Of a stretch of 64,000 bases of DNA, positions 46,301-54,421 are shown one piece after another; the stretch's first letter is position 1, and each line of letters opens with the position of its first letter. The DNA is from Nannochloropsis oceanica (taxonomy: Eukaryota; Sar; Eustigmatophyceae; Eustigmatales; Monodopsidaceae). Both the position numbers and the translations under genes were made by a program. The notes beneath the pieces were generated by a model. The model saw only the letters and a program-made list of their open reading frames with translations, ran no database searches and was not told where the DNA came from. The stretch lies in the NCBI GenBank assembly GCA_004519485.1, contig CP038106.1, positions 186,001-250,000 on the forward strand, given 5' to 3'.

Positions 46301-46829
46301 TGCCGCTCACTTTGTGACTGCGATTGTTGTTCTTGCTGCTGCTGCTGACGCGGGGTACCACTAGCATGTAAGGTGAGATCGATTGATTGTGTGGCAGCGG
46401 TGGCGTGGGTTCGAGTTGTTGCGAAAAAGATGACATAGCTCCACCCGGTATAGCTACCGAGGGGTGGTTCACGGCACTGGTCGTAGTGTTGTTGCTGCTA
46501 CTTCCCGCCATCGTCGTCGGCTTGCCCAAGGACAGGCTCTGAGATTGCAAGAGGTGAGTGGGCAAGACGGACAAATACGAGACAGGGTAGAGGGAAGTGG
46601 CCTGCGCAGGCGCCGAGGCTGGCCGCCCCAAGCTCCCTGTCGATGTCCTCTGGATGTGACGAGGGGTGGTCCGGGGCGCCAGAAGCACAGGTGCTGGACG
46701 GACTTGTGATGATGAGGCTGGTGCTAAAGAGACGAGGCTGGCGATTTCACTTGGCTTCTTTCCGTCGCAGGCAGTGCTACTTGCAGGTGCAAGCTTGAAC
46801 GACTCCTGAGGGGGGCTTTGAGGCTCCAT
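43320..46829 (-). CDS. bZIP-PAS transcription factor with interrupted PAS domain
   Basis: Single exon, 1,169 aa, ATG 46829. The basic region and short zipper lie at about residues 400-450 (RLKRALNRQSAQRCRKRKRA, then LDDLKETNDLF). PAS-like sequence follows at once (NVEFNYRTSLVTFAHGTSKV, LGWEPRLLHDRSVYELLQP). The bZIP-then-PAS order is that of heterokont bZIP-PAS factors and aureochromes. I find no flavin-binding LOV motif (NCRFLQ type), so light sensing through flavin is not supported. About 430 low-complexity residues (Ser, Gly, Ala, Asp/Glu runs) then separate this half from what looks like the PAS C-terminal strands at about 946-1000 (ISNVEFVTRAGGVVLGDING, CVWAIRFHSMG). The N-terminal 390 residues are Ser/Gln/His-rich. 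DNA target and ligand are unknown. Confidence 0.85.
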   Translation of the reverse strand: MEPQSPPQESFKLAPASSTACDGKKPSEIASLVSLAPASSSQVRPAPVLLAPRTTPRHIQRTSTGSLGRPASAPAQATSLYPVSYLSVLPTHLLQSQSLSLGKPTTMAGSSSNNTTTSAVNHPSVAIPGGAMSSFSQQLEPTPPLPHNQSISPYMLVVPRVSSSSKNNNRSHKVSGTDSKSSGRSNSSCGSRSKPSNIPHEISSSTNNGSSNGELTHQNINDFMRLQTQMMGSWTAASSTSSDPLPSSSSRGPPLAFRPQPHQQRVTGTPAVLLQHPLYQQGQPPLYSGNGFHHSSRAVGETRALATPTMSSNDWSSNSSVRGGSPKNYHHPTTGNVPVFLQPQQQLHALPHHAATEPHPAHPHHNHQSQPQRNHHHHHHHYHQQQQQPLSTIASHLTNSKDIEEERKRLKRALNRQSAQRCRKRKRAMLDDLKETNDLFTTHAAILEGLCSTNVEFNYRTSLVTFAHGTSKVLGWEPRLLHDRSVYELLQPNSKSRVQRLLAQLMDDWETTTNEAGSSNQDSSAGGSGGGSGRESNDGVGSGGKGGGPLYLMTAALVPGRGETIDTNGGGGLGGKGVPGKKGVNVSRGCMASSSSSSSFSSGPSRPVSSSSSDGNSDSNGSERGDSKPISEDDGSCGSASGSGGSSPVNNVTPPRAPPPSNDGIDGNEEEECGREGGREGWRAGMGKLHATVTVSGLAGLRLGGNQEDILAAAAMAELAAGYRRDADEDEEEDEEEDETSSMDSRKGNVDEEDPPPLKGGGSSRTKAAVAAAAAMAEMALRPKSSSSSSNSNSGKSDASSGNKPSPNLIAVASSSTALSSYSSSHRLPRNETTPNHPSSTSNPKKQRLSSISGIGLGGKSTVFIPTAGGRTLTRDVWQLAQVPCALGGRQEGGEDKSDPSTSSLSGGQEGPTGSQTFTSREPGSSTNSNIAQFLPMGHPASNEFTYQISNVEFVTRAGGVVLGDINGVVTLDGQGVAETSLNVHGSEPECVWAIRFHSMGAEEREERKAGGKSNQKKLAGLGLEGIDRKNEGAAIAMTMLTHTSPSASSSASSSSSSSSSSASSSLGFIPSSHIAKKVKNRGKSTSDDNMSSSSHDRTGSSGSSGSGDGSVSSSDEPGTSEIPHGSAKMMVTTFRRRSSSSSSSSSREGGEGDDWEKSSEASMEVEVE

Positions 46830-48054
46830 CGTTGCTCGTCTGGATCTCGTCTTGTGATGACAAGCAAACCTTGACCGGTCTTGGTGTCTTGTAATGTACT
46901 ATATCCCGCACCACCGCTAGTGAAGCATAGTAATGCTGCTGCAGCCTCAGATGAGGCACGCAGAAATCGTCCGTCTACCAGGGGGGGAGGAGGGAAGGGA
47001 AAAGGAGTAGAGGCTTAGGTCGAAAGAGGCTAGAGGAACATGTGCATTAAGAAGGATCCCTAAGCTCATACTGTTGAGCATAAGATTGATGGGCTAAGCT
47101 GGGTTTGATGCCCCTGGGTGCTTGCTGGGGCTGCGGCGTCTTGCTGCCGATGCTATGACCCGTGTCGCCTTGCTGGTGGAGAGAGGCAGCTACAAGTGCC
47201 CTGAGGCCTCAGCAGAAAATCCACACCGTACAAACAGTCAATGTGGCAAACAAAACATTTATTTTAACGCACAAAGTGTGTCAATAATGGGACAAAGACA
47301 CCACAACCCAAAAACACTCCCTCAAACACACACCTACACCATCCGCAATAATGCGTGCGTACCCCCTTTACTCTGAGGCCCGATCTCAAGCATCCTCGTT
47401 CGCGTTTCCTTATTCGGCTTTGGTAGACATTATAACCTGAATTCTGGACAAAGCAACAACACTCTAGGCCTCTAAGCATCAATATATGTGATATAAGATC
47501 AAATGCATGCGTTCGAAAGGCTTCACCCTTCACTTGAACACTCTTTTCCCAACGCGAGGACTGCGCGGTGCATTTAGGGAGAACTTTCTTTGTGCGTGGG
47601 TGGGGTGGGTGGCTAATGCCCCTCGTTCGATAAGAATTGAGCTAGAGACATCAATCTTTGTAGTCAGTAGATATAGATATGTAAGGAATACATGTTGGGG
47701 GAAGGAGTGCTATCAAAAGGTCTGTGTGACCAGAAAAGGCAGCGTGGAGAAGCCACTCCGCCTTGCTCAAGACACGTGGAAGACGGAGAAAAGAGGCCGA
47801 GACGGAACTTCGATATATCCGAGATGGCATGGGAAAGAAGACGCAATCTCCGTTTTGGGGATAAGCGGATCAATCTAGATTGCTGGACATGCAGCTTGAC
47901 GCCTGGGAGGATTTTTTAGTTCGATGTGCTGTAGATTTGGTTGTGACCTGCTTTCGTTTAGCCAATATCCCGCCTCACGTTTGCGTACATATCACCTAAC
48001 TCCTGATTTGCACTCATCCTTCCACAACACATACAGGAGGGAAGAGCAGAATCC
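46830..48054. other. Intergenic region between divergent genes
   Basis: Should contain promoters of the bZIP-PAS gene (minus) and BolA gene (plus). Frames at 47264-47533 and 47507-47878 show no domain and overlap each other on opposite strands. Nothing else is supported. Confidence 0.5.
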
Positions 48055-48639
48055 ATGTCCATTGTCACGCCTTCCCAGATCCAAAGCAAGCTTACCGAAG
48101 CCTTACAGGCGGTGCACGTGGAGGCAACAGACCTCTCAGATGGCTGTAAGTAGTCTGTCCGGGGATGAAGGTGCAAGAGTGGGTGAGCGCTGGACGTGTT
48201 GACCCATCGCCTTCAGTGGTGAAACTCTGAGTTTCGGCCTATTGAGGGAGCGCTGGACGTGTTGACCGAGCGTCTTCCGTGGTGAGAATCTGAGTTGCGG
48301 CCTATAAAGAGGCCTTTCACACTCTTTTATCAGCTGTTTGCTCAAAATCCCGATCTCCCATGAACAAGACATGATATTATCAGAGGACATGTTGGCAGTA
48401 AGTTCAGGCAGTCCCCCATTATTATTTTAATTCTCCCCTTTCCCCATTCACCTTTAGGCGGCGCCAAATTCGAGGTCCTGACTGTCTCTTCCATGTTTGA
48501 AGGCAAACCGTTGCTCCAGCGACATCGCACTGTTAATAAAGCCCTGGCAGTCGAGCTGGAGCACATCCACGCCATCACCCTCAAGTGTCTCACCCCCGCC
48601 CAATGGGAGGAAAAGAAAAATGCAGGAAACTCGACGTAA
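48055..48639 (+). CDS. BOLA2: BolA2-like protein
   Basis: Two exons, 48055-48145 and 48458-48639, give 90 aa, the usual size for BOLA2. The phase-1 intron splits the key Cys codon (T/GC): DLSDG then CGGAKFEVLTVSSMFEGKPL. The family block LLQRHRTVNKAL and the end HAITLKCLTPAQW are present. BolA2 binds monothiol glutaredoxins and shares a [2Fe-2S] cluster through this Cys and the His of QRHR, acting in cytosolic iron-sulfur and iron-sensing pathways. There is no targeting extension, which fits a cytosolic form. The intron contains a 63-bp tandem duplication. Confidence 0.92.
48185..48304 (+). repeat. 63-bp tandem duplication in the BolA intron
   Basis: Two diverged copies, about 48185-48240 and 48248-48304. 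Both start GAGCGCTGGACGTGTTGACC and end with CTGAGTT followed by CGGCCTAT, offset by 63 bases. Confidence 0.85.
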
Positions 48640-48706
48640 CAGTGACGGATAGGTTGCAGAATTAGAAGAGGGCGAATTCAAATAATTTAAATGTATACTG
48701 TCAATC

Positions 48707-48868
48707 TCATTTAGACGGCCCATTGGCTAGAACTAATTGTTCTACCCCGACTTTCTTCTTCTTCTTCTGCTCCTCCGCGTCTTCCACTTTCGCGACGCTT
48801 CGCTTCTTGATGACCTTCCCACCTTTCGTATTGTCGTCTGCTAGCAATCCTTTAGCAATTTACATATG

Positions 48869-48937
<69 letters not shown>

Positions 48938-49804
48938 TTGGGTGTGGGTGTGGGTGTGTGGGTGTGTGGGTGCGGGTGTGTGTGTGTGAGTGTGAGTGTG
49001 AGTGTGAGTGTAGGTGGGATGGGTGTAGGTGTGTAGGTGTGGGTGGGTGAGTGGGGGGTGGGGGTGGAGGTGTAGAGGGGTGTGCACCTTTCGTTCCACA
49101 AAAGACTTACCTAAGGCAGCTGCCTTACTGACACACCACAACGCCCGCCCAATCTCGTCCGCTGTCAATGGTTCTCCAGGCGACATTTCATTCTTCTTCC
49201 CTTTGACAGCATTGTCTAGTTCATTACATTTTTTTACCAGCGCCTTCTGGAATTTCAGATATTCAGCCAGGTTGTACTTAAGTTTGCCCCCACCACTCTC
49301 TCCCAGCACGATCAAGGTAGGCTCGTCTGCCATGAAAGGAAACAATTCAGGGCGATAAGCCGCCAGCACTGCAGAGGCCGTAGCGGGACCAATTCCCTTA
49401 AGCTCTGGGCCAGACAGGAGCGTGATGGCACCTGCGATGTCGCCGGCCTGGGCAGCTGTAAGGGCTACTTTGCTGATACGTTTGACAGTCGCGGGGTCGT
49501 TTCCCTGCACCAAGTTCATCAAGGGCCGCATCTTACCCCGTGTCAGCTTCCATTGCATAACTTGCACTAACTCGGCTTTAGTAAGCCAACAAGCCTTTTC
49601 CTTGTCCTCATTTTGTCGCTCCCTAAGCAGCCCTGGGAGGGTTGTCCGCCAGAAGGTGTCGAGCGCAGGCAGGTCCTTCTTGCCCTCCGCAGCCATACCC
49701 GAGATGCTAAGGTCGTAGTACGTCGCGATAGCTTCCCGAAAATCCATCGCGGTCTCTGCGGTCTGCCACAAACGCGGGGCTGCGGATCCGATGAATGTGG
49801 GCAT
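48707..49804 (-). CDS. Conserved helix-hairpin-helix protein of unknown function
   Basis: Two exons on the minus strand, 49804-49111 and 48840-48707, give 275 aa. The phase-1 join uses GTAAGTC and TTGCTAG. Exon 1 includes WLTKAELVQVMQWKLTRGKM and an HhH motif (GPELKGIGPATASAVLAAY), followed by PELFPFMADEPTL. The HhH resembles those of DNA glycosylases and other DNA-binding proteins, but no catalytic domain is visible. Exon 2 adds a Lys-rich nuclear-localisation-like tail (KVIKKRSVAKVEDAEEQ). If the intron is ignored, the frame runs into a TA/TG repeat and gives an artefact His/Thr/Tyr tail. It is convergent with the BolA gene, with only 67 bases between the stop codons. Confidence 0.75.
48869..49080 (+). 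repeat. Compound (TA)n / (TG)n microsatellite
   Basis: About 60 bases of alternating TA (48869-48931) pass into a GTGTGG/GTGAG-type TG-rich tract to about 49080. Both lie inside the intron of the HhH gene. Long TA runs are prone to cruciform formation and length change. Confidence 0.9.
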
Positions 49805-50352
49805 CTGCCGTGGTGGTGGAGACGGGAGCGATGTGCGGCCAGAGACAAAAGAAGACTAAGAATTGTCAGCAAACGTTTGATTCTGGGGGCTGTGCTGCGT
49901 GGCTAAGGCTGCCGGACCCTCCCTTCGGCAAGCGGAGACTGGGAGATGGCATATGATTATGTAGAAAATACATCGAATGAGTTTGCGTGATCATGGGCAG
50001 ATGAAAAAGGAGCGTGGGAACATCCAAGGCAGCACGTACAATAGAGCGATGAATTAATTGACTGATCGATCGATTTATTGATTGATTCTTTTTTAAGATA
50101 TAGATAGACCTTGACCTTGGTTGAGCCTCTTAATATGTCGAAGTACTAACCTCCTGCCTCGCTCGCCTTCATGGACATTTCTCATCGAACCCGTCGTACT
50201 GTATGCACATGCACAGGCCCGGCACACGCCTTCAGCCACAGTAGATATATTTAATCCCTTCGCCGTTTCGCGGCCGTTCCTTTTTTTTGCACGCTCCCAT
50301 GCCCACACAACCATCCTCCACCCACTCTCCCACATCAACACAAATAGCAAGT
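49805..50352. other. Divergent intergenic region of HhH and TTLL12-like genes
   Basis: Presumed promoters of both genes. No supportable coding segment. The TTLL12-like frame is open upstream to ATG 50299, so its true start may lie here. Confidence 0.5.
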
Positions 50353-52653
50353 ATGGCTTCCACGGTACCAACCTTTCTGGACCTCCACCATCCACAGCTG
50401 GAGTCGCTGGGATTTCCACTCAAACTCTATAGTTCTCTCGAGGCCAAGCTCGTTTCCGAATCCTTTGATGCGGGGAATACTTTTGAGGTGACCGAGGACG
50501 AGGCGAAGGAGCGGTCAGTAGTGTGTTGTGCCGACGAGGGCATCGACGCAGAGGCCGACGTCTGGCTCATTGATCATCTTTACTCCTTTTGCGTAGAGAC
50601 ATATCGACAGGACTTGAAAGATCGCCCTGAGTTGCTGGCGCGGCTGGCAGCCATGATGGGGTTGGATGAGAAAGAAGAAGAGGAGGAAAAGAAAGGAGAG
50701 GAAAAGAAAGTAGCAGCAAAAGATGCGATGACAGAAGAGGGCTGGGAAATGGCGCCGACTTCCATGTCTATACAAGGCGCAAGAATAGCTCTCACAGAGG
50801 ACGGAACAACCTACGATGAGACTGAGTTGCGGATGTGCCGACCTGACCCGGGAGAAAAAACAACGGTATATGAACAGGTGTGCGAGCAAATCTGGAGATA
50901 TGCCTCCTCCTACCGCCTGGTCGACCCTCGCGACCCCTTTAAGTTCAAGACCGTGTGGTTTATAAACGATGAATTTGGATCTGCCTTTCGACACGCCTCG
51001 CCCACAAGATGCAACATCCGTGTGTCGCCATTCATATATTTGCCTCCAACCGGCGGCCTCCACGGTGCCATGGCCTATTCCCTGGCCTGGCCTGTGTCAC
51101 GGATTGAGAAAGGGGAAGCATGTACGCGGGATTATGCTTTTGGATGTGACAAGAAAACAGCAGAGGAGGGGGAAGACACGTTGCTGCTTAAGCGGGAGTG
51201 TCGGTTGGCATTATGGTTCCGGATGCCACCCTCTGTCCTCGCTAAGTTTCAGCTGGCTCACGCCCGGAGGCAGGATATACTCGACACGATCACTCATCAA
51301 GCTGCGAGTCCTTCCTTCCGCTCCCCCTCCTCGACCTCCTCCCCTTCGCCTTTGGACACACACTTCAGCCGTACCTTGAAGTATGCCCATTCTGTGATCA
51401 AACTCTTCAGCGACAACAATCAAGTCATCCGCAGCCTCACTCGACCCGAATTCGCTCATGTTAACTCCCCCGCGGAAGCAGACGTCGTGTGGGTGTACCA
51501 TTCTCCCATGGCTGCAAGCTATCGCCAGGAAAAAGGGTTGGGACCGGAGGTGGTGTTAAGCCAGACCTTGGGAGATGAATGGTTGGTTTTCAAGCATCTT
51601 TTGCCAGTAACAGCTTCGCGTTGTCGGGAGCACAAGGATTGGATTCCCCTCACGTATAACATGGAAACAGAATCCGCTGCATTCATTCACGAGTACATGC
51701 AACGCCAACAACAGCAGCGGCATAATCCCTCCTCCCCTCCGTCCCCTGCTCCCCCTCCCCTGCCTCCGCTGTTCATCCTAAAGCCGTGGAACCTCGGTCG
51801 ATCTCTCGACTCAGCCGTCGCTGATTCCCTCCCGCAAGCGCTGCAGCTTTCCCGTACCTGCCCTAAGGTCGCTTCAGAATATATACATGACATCGCCACG
51901 GTGAATGGAAAAAAGTTTGACGTGAGATATCGTGTCATGGTCAGGTCGTGGGAACCCTTGGAAGTGTTTCGGTGGGCGCATTGGGGTTTAAGGGTGTCAA
52001 ACCACGAGTATTCGCTTAAGGCGGAAGATATTAATGATTTCGAGGTAGTAATCATTCTTTGGAAAGGGGGGGTTGAAGGAGGAGTTGTGCTGACGGCAGA
52101 CGAGGATGAAGCATGGGGAAAGAGAGAAAACATCGTCTTAGAGGATATGTAAGAGGCATTCCCGCCTCAGATTGCGGTCCATATTGTGTCACAACCCGCT
52201 CGTCCTTTCACATCATCCACCACTCTCCTTTCTTCCCTTCCTCCTTCCCTTTTCTGTCACACTCTCCACAAACAGGCGCATTTTACAGTCATGGACTATG
52301 CAGGGTATACACAAAACCCCGTGAGCGAGGCCGACTTTCTCGAGGCTTTCCAAAGGGATAATGGGGGAGTACCCTGGTCTGTCGTTGACGTCAAGGTGGA
52401 TGCTATCGTCAAGGCACTGTTCGAGGCTGCCGCGCCTTTAATTTTGGAGCAGGCAGGGAGAGAGGAAGCACGGCACATGTGCTCGTTTTATGGGGTGGAT
52501 GTGATGGTGACAAAGGACCTTCAACCTAAGTTACTTGAGTGCACCTTCGGTCCAGACTGTGCGGCAGCCGTTAGACTGGATCAGGACTTTTACAATAAGG
52601 CTTTCGGGATTTTGTTTTTAAACGAGGAGAGGGAGGACTTCCGGAGGTTGTAA
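50353..52653 (+). CDS. TTLL12: TTLL12-like protein (N-terminal SET-like region plus TTL domain)
   Basis: Two exons, 50353-52044 and 52276-52653, give 689 aa. I placed the donor at GAG/GTAGTA (52044), because it rebuilds EDINDFE joined to AHFTVMDYAGY, the order expected in TTLL12. The frame otherwise runs on 35 codons into the intron to a stop at 52150. The N-terminal part (FLDLHHPQLESLGFPLKLYS, FDAGNTFEV) matches the TTLL12 N-terminus, then CADEGIDAEADVWLIDH. The TTL part has ADVVWVYHS, FILKPWNLGR, KFDVRYRVMVRSW and, at the end, YGVDVMVTKDLQPKLLECTF with GPDC. TTLL12 has weak or no ligase activity in animals, and acts on histone and tubulin marks. The role here is unproven. An in-frame ATG at 50299 would add 18 residues. 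Confidence 0.88.
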
Positions 52654-52695
52654 TGATTAAAGCATGTAATTTTCTTTTCACCTATAGTACTGATT

Positions 52696-53691
52696 TCATT
52701 TGCTTTCTATATCGACTTGGTTTTGTGTCCCTTCTCTTTGTCCTTCCTCCTCCTTTGCGTCCTCCTGACGCACCAGCCCGGGAAAGCAGGTAAGAGTGTT
52801 GGCGTAGCATACCTCGATTACCTGCTCAAGGGGGACACCATGCACGCCCGCCAGAACAGCTGCCACCTCTCGGATGTGACATGGCTCATTCCGTCCTTTT
52901 ACACACTTATCCTTGGACCATTTCTCCTTCTTGACCGTACCAAACATGCCCTTCTCCTCCCGTGACTGCAAATACCTGGCACCTGCATGCGTGGGCCGCA
53001 CATCGCACCACGGGGCATCCGTCTCCAGCAGCGTGCGTCCCAGCGGAAGATGAGTTTGGATGGTCGTGAGCTGCTCCTCCGTTTTGAGAGAGCACCCGTT
53101 CAATCCAATATACACCCTTTCCATACTTAGCAATGCCTTCACTTCTGCGGGGGGTCCTGTAAAAGAATGAACCACGCCCTGGCTGAATCGGTGTCGATGT
53201 CTTTGCAGCGTCTGGACAAAATCGTTCGCACAATTGCGGTTGTGTAAAAACATGGGTAGGCCCGTCTCCTCCGCCAAGGCAAACTGCGCTTCGAATCCCG
53301 CGAGTTGAGTGGCTTGGTCGCAAAAACCAAGTCGATCATAATCCAAGCCACACTCGCCAATGGCCACAACTTTGCCATTTTTTTGGCCTTCCCTGGCTAA
53401 ATCCAACAAGGTGTCGATGTATGCTGCCATACCTTCTTCGGCCTCCACAAGCTCTTTGCAACGCGTGGGGTGCACGCCAACGGTGGTGAATAGACGACGA
53501 TCGTCGCTTGCTAATTCCAAAGCCTTGCGCGCCTCGTCCAAAGTGCCGGCCGTGATGACAATGTGGCTCAAACCCACCTCCCAGGCTCGTGCCAGCACAT
53601 GGTCCAAGTCTGGCGGGTGCTTCTGGCTGTTATTGTACTTGCCTTGGTACATGCTGTCGGTCAGGTTGCAGCCTATGTCGATAAACGGCAT
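52696..53691 (-). CDS. TATDN1: TatD-family metal-dependent DNase (TATDN1-like)
   Basis: Single exon, 331 aa from ATG 53691. The frame is open further upstream, but MPFIDIGCNLTD is the family's start. TATDN1 features follow: IVITAGTLDEARKALELA, FTTVGVHPTR, VAIGECGLDYDR, LPMFLHNRNC, GVVHSFTGPPAEV, YIGLNGCSLK and LLETDAPWCDVRP. The Glu of GECGLDYD, the His residues of FLHNR and VVHSF and the Asp of ETDAPW are metal ligands in the family. TatD enzymes are 3'-5' exonucleases or endonucleases linked to DNA repair and apoptotic DNA breakdown. The stop codon is only 43 bases from that of the convergent TTLL12-like gene. Confidence 0.93.
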   Translation of the reverse strand: MPFIDIGCNLTDSMYQGKYNNSQKHPPDLDHVLARAWEVGLSHIVITAGTLDEARKALELASDDRRLFTTVGVHPTRCKELVEAEEGMAAYIDTLLDLAREGQKNGKVVAIGECGLDYDRLGFCDQATQLAGFEAQFALAEETGLPMFLHNRNCANDFVQTLQRHRHRFSQGVVHSFTGPPAEVKALLSMERVYIGLNGCSLKTEEQLTTIQTHLPLGRTLLETDAPWCDVRPTHAGARYLQSREEKGMFGTVKKEKWSKDKCVKGRNEPCHIREVAAVLAGVHGVPLEQVIEVCYANTLTCFPGLVRQEDAKEEEGQREGTQNQVDIESK

Positions 53692-54421
53692 TTTTTTGTG
53701 CCTAAGCGGAAAATGAAAAGTGAGATAGGAGGGTCTATTGTTGGAGGAAAATACGTGATTTCCTTGAGGTCGACTTTTGGTTGGCGCCTTCGGGAGCGCA
53801 CAGGCTTGCCCAACAACCCAAAAAGAGATGAGTTCGTTGTCGCTCTCGAATCGTTTAGCAGACCGCTCGCATCCCTTCTTCAGGCACCCATTGCCTGCTC
53901 CGTGGGTAGAAATAAAAGGGAAACCAAGTGGAGAAGAAAGGAGGAAATAAGAAAGAAACACACGCGTACGTCGTCTTTTTTTTGTTGATGCTGTTGTTGG
54001 TTTTCCTCCCTTGCGGGGAGTCCCAACTTGAACGGTCTATTGGCCTTTGATGGCAACAAGATTCAACAACAAAAAATCCATGTTGCAAGGCGCCGCACTT
54101 ATCAGTATGTGCATATCCGTCTGTGCAACAACACCGTTGCCCCAATGGACAACCGCAATTCTTTGTCGCGAACGCACCTGAACTCCTGCGTCAGGCGAGC
54201 CGTCGACGCGTTGGCTGCCCCAGTCAACCGTATTCGAGCCTTTCATCACATCACCTCCCAACAACTTTTTAGGCACGCTGACGCAGCACAACTCACCACG
54301 CACACCCATTATCTGTAAAATGTCACACAGGAGCCAGGGTCTTCTCGATAGGCTGGGATTGTTGTCGTCTCGGGTTGACTTAGCTGTTTGCTCTGAAAGA
54401 GACGAAGGGCCTGCATAAGCT
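53692..54421. other. Divergent intergenic region of TatD and GH5 genes
   Basis: Presumed promoters of the two flanking genes. The minus-strand frame at 54037-54498 overlaps the GH5 first exon and has no recognisable domain. Nothing else is seen. Confidence 0.5.

Noticed and set aside
47507-47878. 123-aa plus-strand frame and its antisense neighbours
   Set aside because: Overlapping frames on both strands, no domain and no upstream or downstream exon.
48185-48304. Direct repeats considered as a CRISPR-like array
   Set aside because: Only two adjacent diverged copies, no unique spacers, and inside a eukaryotic intron.
52045-52152. Donor at 52148 (GTAAGAG) as the TTLL12 exon end
   Set aside because: It leaves phase 2, which cannot join the conserved HFTVMDY exon in frame; the donor at 52045 does, and matches family order.
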